From the NCBI GenBank assembly GCA_026713245.1, contig JAPOOU010000027.1, positions 1 through 37,220 of the forward strand: 37,220 nt of DNA, given 5' to 3'. The notes below the pieces were generated by a model. That model saw nothing but the letters and a program-made list of their open reading frames with translations. It did not search any database and was not told the origin of the DNA. Shown piece by piece: positions 8,979 through 17,269 of this stretch. Source of the DNA: Chloroflexota bacterium. GTDB taxonomy: Bacteria; Chloroflexota; Anaerolineae; Aggregatilineales; Phototrophicaceae. A program made the translations under genes and the position numbers. Position 1 is the first letter of the stretch. Every line of letters begins with the position of its first letter.

Positions 8979-9751
8979 AGTGATATGATCACTCCGAATC
9001 GACCGGTCTTGCCCTGCTCCGCACGGTGGGAAAAGAAATCGTCGGTATTTTCATAAGTGCACAGGCGCAGCACTTCAATATCTTCCACACCCTCGCGTTG
9101 GAAATCCAACTGGTTGGCCAGCCACAGATCAAGACAGGCGGCGCCATCCTTTGGATCGATGCGGACTACGCCCGAATCCTCGCCAAAGTATTCGAAGGCC
9201 GCCCTTACCACTTCGCAGCCGACCTGGTAATTTGAACGAGAAATCGCCGGGCCGATGACAACTTGTATGTTTTGAGGGCTGCTGCCGTAGGCATTAACCA
9301 TCGCGCGTACGATTTTTGCCGCCATACCATTCACGGTGCCGCGCCAGCCAGCGTGCCCCAATCCGATTGCCGCCTTTGCCGGATCGTAAAGAAGCAGCGG
9401 CACACAGTCCGCGAAGCGCATCACCAAGGGTAGATCGGGCTGTTCCGTGATCATGCCGTCGGCTTTTGCAAGGCAACTCTTTCCGTTACTCCTCCCGTCG
9501 ACCGTCACAACATTTGTCCCGTGCACCAGCCAAGTCGTTGTCGCTCTACCGCCCGGCGCCTTCACCGCATCATATATGCGCCGGTGATTCTCGCCGACAG
9601 CAGCAGAATCGTCTCCGATATTGCCGCCCATATTCAGCGACGTCCACTGTCCGCCGCTCGCGCCGCCGCGTCGCGTGAATATGCCGTGTCTCAATTCGCG
9701 CCATTTCTCGTTGCGATAATAGGCCAATCCCAAACGTTCTACGCGTTCCAA
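8975..9751 (-). CDS. pgeF: Laccase-domain protein YfiH/PgeF (purine nucleoside phosphorylase / peptidoglycan editing factor)
   Basis: The product has 258 residues from TTG 9751, with GGTGGGGAG 9 nt upstream. Motifs are VHGTNVV (His77), ADCVPLLLYDP (Cys116) and GLGHAGWRGT (His133), which together form the zinc-binding triad of the family. They are followed by IGPAISRSNYQVG and FFSHRAEQGKTGRFG. Homologues act on purine nucleosides and remove wrongly inserted L-Ser from muropeptide precursors in E. coli. It is first in a minus-strand operon with yggS and yggT, transcribed divergently from comFC. The start codon choice rests on the ribosome-binding site. Confidence 0.9.
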   Translation of the reverse strand: MERVERLGLAYYRNEKWRELRHGIFTRRGGASGGQWTSLNMGGNIGDDSAAVGENHRRIYDAVKAPGGRATTTWLVHGTNVVTVDGRSNGKSCLAKADGMITEQPDLPLVMRFADCVPLLLYDPAKAAIGLGHAGWRGTVNGMAAKIVRAMVNAYGSSPQNIQVVIGPAISRSNYQVGCEVVRAAFEYFGEDSGVVRIDPKDGAACLDLWLANQLDFQREGVEDIEVLRLCTYENTDDFFSHRAEQGKTGRFGVIISL

Positions 9752-9805
9752 GTCAATGGACTCCCCACCTTACGCGCGCTCGACAGAGTCGCTCTTTCGC
9801 ACTTA

Positions 9806-9811
9806 ACTATA
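9806..9811 (-). promoter_or_regulatory. Extended -10 (TGGTATAGT) for pgeF-yggS-yggT
   Basis: On the minus strand TATAGT is preceded by TGG, an extended -10 pattern. It lies 54 nt before the TTG start of pgeF. No -35 with good spacing is evident. Confidence 0.35.
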
Positions 9812-9965
9812 CCACGATCAGCGCGCCAATACGCCTGACGTCGCCGGTATCTGGATCAGCCGCTCCCTGAACTTGATCGCTTCCGCATTTTCCGCATGGA
9901 ATCATGTTACAATCGAGTTGAGTTTGTGGCAGGAATTTGCTAGGTAGCCTGTAGGAAGCGCCCCC

Positions 9966-10649
9966 GTGTCCCATCTCGAAACTGGCTTGATTCGGCCGGA
10001 CACCGGCAACAGAACCTGGCTGTCACAGTTCGGGAACTGGCTCGTTGACCTCGTCTTTCCGCCCGTTTGCGGTTGTGGCCGCGTCGATTATCACTTTTGC
10101 GCCGGCTGCCTGAATGAATTGCTGCATTTTCCGTTAGAATCGCAAATTGCGTCGGGCGAACCCTTGAATGGACTGGCCTCGACCGGGAGCTACGATGGCA
10201 TACTGGGCCGCGCAATCCGCGCCTTCAAATATAATGGCACCACGTGCTTGGACAAGCACTTGGCGGAACGGTTGCAGCGGGCCTACGAGCGGACTCACTG
10301 GCCCATTGACTTGATCATTCCGGTGCCGCTCGCGGTAAAACGACTGGAGGAACGTGGGTACAATCAGTCCGAGATGCTCGGCGCCCGCATGAGCGAAGCT
10401 TGCGGTATTCCGGGACGAAGCGATTTTATCCGCCGCATACGCGAAACGGACCAGCAAGCGCGCCTCAGCGGCGAGCAGCGATTGGCAAATGTCAGGGATG
10501 CGTTTGAGGCCTCGGACGCGGTGGAGGGACTGGCCATACTTCTGATCGATGACGTTGTAACCACCGGTTCTACCTTGAACGAGTGCGCGCGAGCCTTGAA
10601 GCGGGAGGGAGCACGGTCTGTATACGGACTCGCGGTAGCGCGCGCCTGA
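9966..10649 (+). CDS. comFC: ComFC-like phosphoribosyltransferase-fold protein
   Basis: The product has 227 residues from GTG 9966, preceded by AGGAAG 7 nt upstream. The N-terminus carries a four-Cys zinc site (Cys35, Cys37, Cys45, Cys48; VCGCG...FCAGC). It is followed by IRAFKYNGTTCLDKHLAERL, IIPVPLAVKRLEERGYNQSE and ILLIDDVVTTGSTLNECARAL, the PRPP-loop signature of the PRT fold. The FKY..K and GYNQ motifs are standard for ComF/GntX. ComFC is needed for uptake of single-stranded DNA in competent bacteria, but homologues are widespread in bacteria not known to be competent. The first Cys pair is CxC rather than CxxC. No other competence gene lies in the window. Confidence 0.88.
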   Translation: MSHLETGLIRPDTGNRTWLSQFGNWLVDLVFPPVCGCGRVDYHFCAGCLNELLHFPLESQIASGEPLNGLASTGSYDGILGRAIRAFKYNGTTCLDKHLAERLQRAYERTHWPIDLIIPVPLAVKRLEERGYNQSEMLGARMSEACGIPGRSDFIRRIRETDQQARLSGEQRLANVRDAFEASDAVEGLAILLIDDVVTTGSTLNECARALKREGARSVYGLAVARA

Positions 10650-10672
10650 GCAGGCGCGTCAATTGTGACGCG
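10641..10672 (+). terminator. Two overlapping GC-rich hairpins at the comFC end
   Basis: CGCGCCTG-AG-CAGGCGCG spans the stop codon. CGCGTCA-ATTG-TGACGCG (10655-10672) is a perfect 7-bp stem that competes with it. No U-tract follows, so termination is only suggested by position. Confidence 0.35.
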
Positions 10673-10699
10673 TGATTTCGAGCGTAAAGCCGGGCGCAT

Positions 10700-10729
10700 T
10701 TGACAGCATGCCCGCAAATGCCGGATACT
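10700..10729 (+). promoter_or_regulatory. Promoter for the hpf gene
   Basis: Perfect -35 TTGACA (10700-10705), 18-nt spacer, -10 GATACT (10724-10729; five of six match TATACT). Expected start near 10736, followed by GAGGAGG at 10751-10757 and ATG at 10764. Confidence 0.6.
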
Positions 10730-10763
10730 TGGCTCAATTATTGAATTATCGAGGAGGTTGACA

Positions 10764-11363
10764 ATGGATGTCAGCATTCACGGGGACGGAATAAAAATCA
10801 CGGAATCGCTTGATAGCTATACGCGGTCGAAGATTGACAAGCTGGACCGCTATCTGCCCAATATCGCGCATGTCGGTGTAGACTTGTCCATCATCCGCAC
10901 CCATCGTGGCGCTGATCTGGCGATTGCGCAAATCACGGTGCAACACTCGCGCGGCGCCATATTGCGCGCGGAAGAGAAAATGAACATCGAAAACCGCGAT
11001 ACAATTCGCTTCGCAATCAACAAAGCCATAGACAAGCTGCACCGGCAAATCGACCGTTTCAAAAGCAAACGCAAAGCCAAGAATCAGCGCGTGCGGGACA
11101 AGTACCGGGCCACCATTGCCGAACTTGATGTCGCCGAAGATGTGCCGCAATACGAGGCCGTTGATGCCGAAGACGCTGCAGCGCTATCGGAAATCGTCCG
11201 GCGCAAGGCGCCGGAAATGATTCCGATGACGGAAGAAGAGGCAATCGAGCAACTCGAATTGCTCGACCATAACTTCTATATGTTCATGAATGCGGATTCC
11301 GAGCAGATCAACGTATTATATCGCCGCGACAATGGCGGATACGGGATACTCGTGACACAGTAG
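10764..11363 (+). CDS. hpf: Long-form ribosome hibernation promoting factor
   Basis: The product has 199 residues from ATG 10764 (GAGGAGG 6 nt upstream; the TTG at 10758 is too close to that site). The N-terminal 110 residues form the beta-alpha-beta S30AE domain (MDVSIHGDGIKITESLDSY, DKLDRYLPNI, DTIRFAINKAIDKLHRQIDRFKSK). A charged linker leads to the C-terminal dimerisation domain, PMTEEEAIEQLELLDHNFYM then NVLYRRDNGGYGILV. Long HPF pairs 70S ribosomes into inactive 100S dimers in stationary phase. The motifs and length match the family. It has its own promoter and converges with the GT2 gene. Confidence 0.93.
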   Translation: MDVSIHGDGIKITESLDSYTRSKIDKLDRYLPNIAHVGVDLSIIRTHRGADLAIAQITVQHSRGAILRAEEKMNIENRDTIRFAINKAIDKLHRQIDRFKSKRKAKNQRVRDKYRATIAELDVAEDVPQYEAVDAEDAAALSEIVRRKAPEMIPMTEEEAIEQLELLDHNFYMFMNADSEQINVLYRRDNGGYGILVTQ

Positions 11364-11385
11364 CGCGGCCGTCTTCGATCGCGCT

Positions 11386-12147
11386 CTACGGCCCTTCCGA
11401 AGAATGCAGTTGCGACAGGTAACGATACTTTCGGTATTCGTACCAGGCCATAAACAGGGACAGCCTCAAGCCGTGCCAGCGGTCTCGGTAGCCCTTGAGC
11501 GCTACGTAGCGCAAATGGAACTGACGCAGCGGCTGCAAGAAAAAGTTTCGTAACTTTGGCGCCGTTCCCATATCGAACAGCATCCGCGCGTCGTAGCGCA
11601 GGTATCGCTCCTGCTTGTCCATGAAGTGGGCGACATTCTGATAGTTGTAGTGGATAATGGGATTGTCCATCGTGCCGACCGGCCCATCGAGCATCGCCAC
11701 TTCATGGACCTGCCGCTGCGGATCATAGCGCGCCCGTCCCAGTCGCAGCAATCGCGTCTGGTAATCCGGATACCAGCCCGCCCATTTGGTCAATTTGCCA
11801 AAGATGTAATTGTGGCGCGGCAGTCTCCAGGCGGCGTATTCAGAATATGACAGCTTGACTTGTATTTCGGCGGCCAGGTCAGCGCTGACGCGTTCATCCG
11901 CATCGACAAAGAGGACCCATTCAGTCTCCCCTTCCACGGCACAAAGCGCCGCGTTTCGTTGATCAGCATAATTGACAAAACTGTGCTGCAAGACTTCCGC
12001 GCCGGATCGCCGCGCAGTGGCGACGGTATCGTCATTGCTATAGGAATCAAAGACCAGGATTCTGTCGGCGAAGCGCAGCGTTTCGACGCAAGCCTCAATT
12101 TGCTCGGCCTCATTATAAGTCAAGACGATGGCGGTCAGTTGCTTCAT
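11386..12147 (-). CDS. Family 2 glycosyltransferase, WaaE/KdtX-like
   Basis: This 253-residue cytoplasmic GT-A enzyme starts LTAIVLTYNEAEQIEACVET, then DRILVFDSYSNDDTV, and WVLFVDADERV with the metal-binding DAD at residues 82-84. The second half has YPDYQTRLLRL and a long basic C-terminus (RQFHLRYVALKGYRDRWHGL). This layout fits the WaaE/KdtX type GT2 group, which add glucose or a related sugar to surface glycans. It overlaps the upstream GT2 gene by 4 nt. The sugar is not predictable. Confidence 0.85.
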   Translation of the reverse strand: MKQLTAIVLTYNEAEQIEACVETLRFADRILVFDSYSNDDTVATARRSGAEVLQHSFVNYADQRNAALCAVEGETEWVLFVDADERVSADLAAEIQVKLSYSEYAAWRLPRHNYIFGKLTKWAGWYPDYQTRLLRLGRARYDPQRQVHEVAMLDGPVGTMDNPIIHYNYQNVAHFMDKQERYLRYDARMLFDMGTAPKLRNFFLQPLRQFHLRYVALKGYRDRWHGLRLSLFMAWYEYRKYRYLSQLHSSEGP

Positions 12148-13073
12148 GAGCGCGCCAGTTCAATAACTTTCCGGCAGGCGTCGATCAATTCGTTTTCGCC
12201 AGAGGAAATCGAGGCCTTTCGCCGTGCCATGCCCTGGGCGACAAGCTTGCGGGCTATCCAGCGTTTCCAGGGCGAGTAATGCTTGTCATAAAGCTGCAAG
12301 CGGCTCTTCCACAGGTTGAACAGGCTCGCGGGACGCGCTTGCGACGAACTGCCCCCGCCGAGATGCGTAATGCGAGCTTGTGGGACGCAGAGAATCCGCC
12401 AGCCCCGTTCGCGTATGCGCCATTGCCAGTCGACCTCTTCGCAATAAATGAAAAACTGTTCGTCAAAGAGGCCGACTTCCACCAATACCTCGCGCCTCAA
12501 CATCATGGTAGCGCCCAGGGCGAAATCCACCTCAAAGGGCTCGGAAGCGTCATAGCTTGATCTTGGGTAGCGCCCATTAAACGAACCTTCGATCCAGCGA
12601 CTCGGGGTTGGATACAATTCCGTCCAGATCTGTCGCAGATCAGGGAAACGAAAAGCGCTATGCTGGAAGCTGCCGTCAGCGAAGCTGAGCCGAGCGCCGA
12701 CGACGCCGTTGCCAGCGTCGGCGAATAGCACGTCATATAGCGCTTTTGTAGCGCCGTTATGGGTCACGGTGTCCGGGTTCAAAAGATAGATCGCGCCCGG
12801 CAAGTCCCTCGCTCGCCCCTGCCCATCGAATCCGATCGATCGCATTGCCATGTTATTGGCGCGTCCGAAACCGATGTTTTCATCGCAGGCCGTCAGTATC
12901 ACGCCCGGGAAATCCCGGCGGATCACTTCGACTGTCGCGTCTGTTGATGCGCAATCGACTACCCGAATTTCGTATCTCATCGCCTTCGCCGATAGATCAT
13001 CCTGAAGGCTGCCCAGGGCATCGGCGATGACCGACTCGTTGTTCCAGGTGACGATGATGACTGCCAGATCCAC
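12144..13073 (-). CDS. Family 2 glycosyltransferase, rhamnosyltransferase-like
   Basis: The product has 309 residues. It starts MDLAVIIVTWNNESVIADAL; other motifs are VVDCASTDATVEVI, ENIGFGRANN (66-74), IYLLNPDT (the Asp of the nucleotide-sugar site, near residue 101) and FFIYCEEVDWQWR (the catalytic ED/EEVDW region). This is the pattern of the GT2 group with WbbL/RfbN-type rhamnosyltransferases. It lies 24 nt downstream of the Ig-like anchored protein and overlaps the next GT2 gene by 4 nt. It is probably used in surface polysaccharide assembly. Confidence 0.87.
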   Translation of the reverse strand: MDLAVIIVTWNNESVIADALGSLQDDLSAKAMRYEIRVVDCASTDATVEVIRRDFPGVILTACDENIGFGRANNMAMRSIGFDGQGRARDLPGAIYLLNPDTVTHNGATKALYDVLFADAGNGVVGARLSFADGSFQHSAFRFPDLRQIWTELYPTPSRWIEGSFNGRYPRSSYDASEPFEVDFALGATMMLRREVLVEVGLFDEQFFIYCEEVDWQWRIRERGWRILCVPQARITHLGGGSSSQARPASLFNLWKSRLQLYDKHYSPWKRWIARKLVAQGMARRKASISSGENELIDACRKVIELARS

Positions 13074-13097
13074 TGTTAATTCGCCTGGCCGGAGCTT

Positions 13098-14519
13098 CTA
13101 TCCATCTAGGTTAGCGGCAGATTCGCCCGGATCAACCATCATGATCGAACGCACGCCGACGTGATTGTTGCGCAGGCTGATCGCTACGTCTTCGTGAATC
13201 AAGCCTGCCCAGCAATTCTGCGGATTACGCGCCTCTATGGTCGTCATGCGAATTGCGCCCCAGACCACCGCGCGCTCCCGTGATGGCAAGTATGAATACG
13301 TGTTGCCGCTCGCCTTGTCAAAGACCTCAACCAGTTTGTCGGCCGCGGCAATAGCCCAGCGATAAGGATAGCTGGCTTGCGAAGTCGAACATTGAATGCC
13401 GATTCTCCATGCGCCCGACTCGTCAAACATGCCCAAGGTCGCAGCCTGCTGTTCTTGCTGATAAACGGTGCCGGGCGGCGGCCCGGACGTCCGAATAGGA
13501 ACATCGCCGTAGTTCTCTACGGTCAACCGAAATACCAGCATTTCGCCCTTGGGAATCGTGATCAGCTGGGAATAGGCCAGCGACTCGCTGTCTTCCGGCT
13601 TTTGCAGCAACTCGCCGGCATGGTAGCGTGATGTGAAATACCGATCCTCATAGGGCTGCACATCAAAAGCAACGTCCACGCCGATCGCTTGAGGAGAGAT
13701 CTCGGCGTAAGGTTTCCCGCCCGTCTCGATCGTTAGCGTGGTTTCCTGTCGAATGCGCTGACCGACGGCATCCTGCGCCAGCGCCAAGACTTGATAAGCG
13801 CCGTCAGGGGGCGGATCAACACCCAGGTCAATCCCCCCTTCATAGTCGAAGCGGTGCCTGCCCGCTTCGCCGTAATTGCGCTCTTCTACGCGAGCGGAAA
13901 TTGGAATCCGGACACCGGCTGAATCGACAAGGTATACGTCCAGGCTCTCGACATTCGTCTCCAGATATATGTTGATCTGCACGCGATCGTCCACGCCATC
14001 TTGATTTGGCGAAAATACCGACGGCGACACAGTGAAGGTGGACATGGACGGCAAGGGAAAATCGCCCGGCTGGATGTCCAGGCGGCCGTCCGCACTCGCG
14101 TCTTCACCAGAATCGGTCCGCGCATTGAGCTTCCAGGTGTACGTTCCTCGCGGCAGCAATCGCCGTTCTACATGCCCGACTACAGCTTCGCCATCCAGCA
14201 GGAAGCCATCCACGATACCGCTGAAGAGGACGCTGAACTCTTCTGCTTCCCGGGCTTGCGTCTCGCGGAAGAAAAAGGTCTTGCCGCCGTCCCCCGTCAA
14301 GGATATGTCGACCGTTGCAGGCCGCGACAAGCGGTATTCAAATACGGCAATATCGTTCTCGCCATCGGCGTCGGGGCTAATGGAGTCTCGATCAAAGCCG
14401 GCATACATGATCAGCGGCAGAGGTGGCGAAAGAAGAAGACTTCCCGCAGCCAACACAATCGCCGCGCCGAATACAGCCGCTAGAAGCAGCCATCCAGAAT
14501 GGACGCGCATGGACTCCAC
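13098..14519 (-). CDS. Membrane-anchored extracellular protein with FlgD-like Ig repeats
   Basis: The product has 473 residues from GTG 14519, or 470 from the ATG three codons later. An N-terminal signal/anchor helix spans residues about 10-32 and the rest is extracellular. Two related beta domains each open with an acidic, probably calcium-binding loop: SISPDADGENDIAVFEYRLS and FSPNQDGVDDRVQINIYL, as in FlgD-Ig / gliding-type repeats. The C-terminal half has ITIPKGEMLVFRLTVENYGD and a final beta-rich region with two Cys (IQCSTSQ, PQNCWAG) that may pair. It heads the minus-strand set with two GT2 genes, so it may be exposed on the surface and possibly glycosylated (inference). The C-terminal domain is not recognised. 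Confidence 0.65.
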   Translation of the reverse strand: MESMRVHSGWLLLAAVFGAAIVLAAGSLLLSPPLPLIMYAGFDRDSISPDADGENDIAVFEYRLSRPATVDISLTGDGGKTFFFRETQAREAEEFSVLFSGIVDGFLLDGEAVVGHVERRLLPRGTYTWKLNARTDSGEDASADGRLDIQPGDFPLPSMSTFTVSPSVFSPNQDGVDDRVQINIYLETNVESLDVYLVDSAGVRIPISARVEERNYGEAGRHRFDYEGGIDLGVDPPPDGAYQVLALAQDAVGQRIRQETTLTIETGGKPYAEISPQAIGVDVAFDVQPYEDRYFTSRYHAGELLQKPEDSESLAYSQLITIPKGEMLVFRLTVENYGDVPIRTSGPPPGTVYQQEQQAATLGMFDESGAWRIGIQCSTSQASYPYRWAIAAADKLVEVFDKASGNTYSYLPSRERAVVWGAIRMTTIEARNPQNCWAGLIHEDVAISLRNNHVGVRSIMMVDPGESAANLDG

Positions 14520-14661
14520 ATTCTCATCAATTGCCAGTGCATGGCAAGTCTAGCGATCCCGTCTCATAGCGACAAGACCCGATACTTTACAGCAACGGTA
14601 AGATTGGGCTAAACTTCCCTTCCTGTCCCCCGGACTGGTACACGAGACTAGAGAGAATTCC

Positions 14662-17094
14662 TTGAATCCAAAACAGAACAAAAGTTTCGCCGCGATAAAG
14701 AGCGCAGAGCCAAACAGCGACGGTATCTTTCAGTTGCCGCTGCTCGTGCTGGATGACCGGGTCGTTTTCCCACAAGTATTGAGCCTCATTCCAATCTCAA
14801 CAGAGGCCAACTTTCAGGCAGTCAGCTATGCCAAAGAGCATAAGCAAACCCTGATTGTGGTCAAACAGCAACATACGCTTAACGGTGGGCAGACAGCCCA
14901 GCATATCCACGAGATCGGGACAGAAATCGCGCCAGGTCAACTATCCGACGCCTACGGTGAAAATATCCACGTACTCGTAGAGGGCAGGCGCCGCGTTCGG
15001 ATTACGGATGTTGACGAGCTGGCGCCATTCCCCGTCGCCCACGCCTTCACGGTCGAAGAACGGCTCAAGAAATCTGAGCGCGTCGAGTCGCTCTGTATGT
15101 CGCTCCTGGAGCTTTTCAAACATTCCAGCCAGTTCCTGGAGTCCGTGCCGGACAGTGTGATCAAGTATGTCCTCGCCGTAAAAGAACCGGGGCAGCTCTG
15201 CGACACGCTGGCGGCCATCGTGCCGCTGGAACCCGAGCAATTGCAGACGCTCTTGGAAGAATCCGACGTCGCGCAGCGCCTGGAACAGCTATCTGTCGCC
15301 GTCAGCGGCGATCTTCAAGACAGCCAGCTCCATGACGAAGTTCATTCCCGTCTTCAAGACGAGATCGCCGCTAACCAGCGCGAGATGTATTTGCGCGAGC
15401 AAATGCGCATTATCCAACAGGAATTGGGCGACGGGGACATCTTCCAGCAGGAATTGCACGAACTTGCCGAGAAGATTCAAGACGCAAACCTGCCGGGAGA
15501 CATCCACGAAAAGGCGATGAAAGAATTGTCTCGTCTGGGCGTCATTCCGCCAATGTCACCGGAATCCGGCGTCATTCATACTTACCTGGATCGGCTACTG
15601 ACCTTGCCCTGGCATATCACCAGCGAAGAAAACCTGGATTTGCATCATGCCGAAGACATTCTCGACGGCGCCCACTATGGGCTGAGAAAGGTCAAGACGC
15701 GAATCATCGAACATATCGCCGTGAGAAAACTGGCGCGGGACAAAATGAAGAGCCCCATTCTCTGCTTTGTGGGTCCGCCAGGCGTCGGCAAGACGTCGCT
15801 CGGCAAGAGCATCGCCGATGCCCTGGGATGCAAGTTCCTTCGCATCAGCCTCGGCGGAATGCGCGATGAGGCGGAAATCCGCGGGCACCGCAGGACCTAC
15901 ATCGGCTCGATGCCCGGGCGCATCCTGCAGCAAATGGAACGCGCGGAAACGCTTAACCCCGTCTTCATGCTCGACGAGATCGACAAGATGAACGCGGACT
16001 TCCGCGGCGATCCGGCCTCAGCCCTGCTGGAAGTCCTGGATCCGGAACAGAATCGACATTTCGTCGACCATTATCTCGAAGTCCCATACGATCTGTCGAA
16101 AGTCACGTTTATTACGACAGCCAACGATCTCTATGGCATTCCCGAAGCCTTGGAAGACAGGCTCGAGGTAATCGAGTTCAAAGGCTACTCCGAGGAAGAG
16201 AAAATCGAGATCGCGCGGCGCTTTTTGATCACGAAACAACTGGAAGCCAACGGCATTTCATCCGCCGGCATCAGTTTTTCCAAAGCGTCATTGCAGCACA
16301 TTATCAGGCACTTTACTTACGAGAGCGGCGTTCGCAATCTGGAACGTGAAATCGCCAAGATCTGTCGCAAGATCGCGCGCCAGACGGCCTCGGAGCGCAA
16401 TCACCCACGGCGCATGAGCCCGGCAATCGTGGAGAAGTACTTGGGCCCGCCGCAGGTTCTGGATTCGCGCGTCAATCGCGCCGACAGCGTCGGCATTGTC
16501 AGCGGCCTAGTCTGGACGCCGAACGGAGGCGACATTCAAACGATCGAGGTTTCGCTGGTCCCGGGCAAGGGCAACCTGATGTTGACCGGGCAGTTGGGCG
16601 ATGTCCTGCAAGAATCGGCGCATATCGCGCTGAGCTACTTGCGCTCCCGCGCCCACGATTTTAATTTGCCCCCCGACGACTTCGACAATTATGATATTCA
16701 TATTCACATGCCCGAAGGCGCCGTGCAGAAGGACGGTCCCTCGGCCGGGATTACGCTGGTGGCCGCGCTGGTTTCTGCCTTCAGCGAGTGTCCGGTCCGC
16801 AGCGACTACGCGATGACAGGCGAAATTACGCTTCGTGGACACGTCTTGCCCGTCGGCGGGGTCGTGGAAAAAGTGCTAGCCGCGCGCCGGCGCAATGTAC
16901 CGCAGATCATTCTGCCCAAGGACAACCGAAAAGACCTGCGAGATCTTTCCAAGGCCGTAAAGAAGGATGTTTCCGTCGTATTCGTCGAAGACGCGCAAGA
17001 CGCGCTCGACCTGATCTTGCGTGACCCGCCGCCGCACCGGGAACGCGACATCGACGCCGAAAAACGGCAACGCAACAATCCTGACGGCGAATAA
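14662..17094 (+). CDS. lon: ATP-dependent Lon protease
   Basis: The product has 810 residues from TTG 14662 (AGAGAG just upstream). The N-terminal LAN domain (about 20-215; LPLLVLDDRVVFPQVLSLIP) is followed by a coiled coil (MYLREQMRIIQQELG), the AAA+ module with Walker A GPPGVGKTS and Walker B VFMLDEID, and the C-terminal protease domain. The catalytic Ser694 lies in KDGPSAGIT and Lys737 in GGVVEKVLAARR. Their 43-residue separation is the same as in E. coli Lon (679/722). The enzyme degrades misfolded and regulatory proteins in the cytoplasm. It is complete, with no truncation. Leader element copy 2 overlaps its 3' end. Confidence 0.97.
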   Translation: MNPKQNKSFAAIKSAEPNSDGIFQLPLLVLDDRVVFPQVLSLIPISTEANFQAVSYAKEHKQTLIVVKQQHTLNGGQTAQHIHEIGTEIAPGQLSDAYGENIHVLVEGRRRVRITDVDELAPFPVAHAFTVEERLKKSERVESLCMSLLELFKHSSQFLESVPDSVIKYVLAVKEPGQLCDTLAAIVPLEPEQLQTLLEESDVAQRLEQLSVAVSGDLQDSQLHDEVHSRLQDEIAANQREMYLREQMRIIQQELGDGDIFQQELHELAEKIQDANLPGDIHEKAMKELSRLGVIPPMSPESGVIHTYLDRLLTLPWHITSEENLDLHHAEDILDGAHYGLRKVKTRIIEHIAVRKLARDKMKSPILCFVGPPGVGKTSLGKSIADALGCKFLRISLGGMRDEAEIRGHRRTYIGSMPGRILQQMERAETLNPVFMLDEIDKMNADFRGDPASALLEVLDPEQNRHFVDHYLEVPYDLSKVTFITTANDLYGIPEALEDRLEVIEFKGYSEEEKIEIARRFLITKQLEANGISSAGISFSKASLQHIIRHFTYESGVRNLEREIAKICRKIARQTASERNHPRRMSPAIVEKYLGPPQVLDSRVNRADSVGIVSGLVWTPNGGDIQTIEVSLVPGKGNLMLTGQLGDVLQESAHIALSYLRSRAHDFNLPPDDFDNYDIHIHMPEGAVQKDGPSAGITLVAALVSAFSECPVRSDYAMTGEITLRGHVLPVGGVVEKVLAARRRNVPQIILPKDNRKDLRDLSKAVKKDVSVVFVEDAQDALDLILRDPPPHRERDIDAEKRQRNNPDGE

Positions 17095-17163
17095 CCGCCG
17101 GCGCGAGCAGATCCGCCCCGCTCGCATAGAATAACTAGCCGACTTCTTGCATGAGCAAGCGCC
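17084..17163 (+). repeat. Leader element copy 2, diverged (end of lon / upstream of the PD40 lipoprotein)
   Basis: It starts within the last codons of lon. GGCGAATAACCG (17084-17095) resembles GGCGCGTAACCG of copies 3 and 4, with about 5 nt inserted after it. The later part, CTCGCATAGAATAACTAGCC (17121-17140), is close to copy 3 (CTCACACAGAATAACAAGCC). The hairpin CTTGC-ATGA-GCAAG (17146-17159) has a different but fully paired stem and the same ATGA loop as copy 1. GCGAGC (17103) and GCTCGC (17120) could also form a terminator-like stem for lon. Confidence 0.5.
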
Positions 17164-17269
17164 TTCATCACTATAAGTGGAGCAACCGTAGGTCAATCGA
17201 ACCTGTAGAATTGTATAGCTGCGCGGGAGCTATGGTAAGGTAGGTGCAAATCCGCCGTATAGGACCACT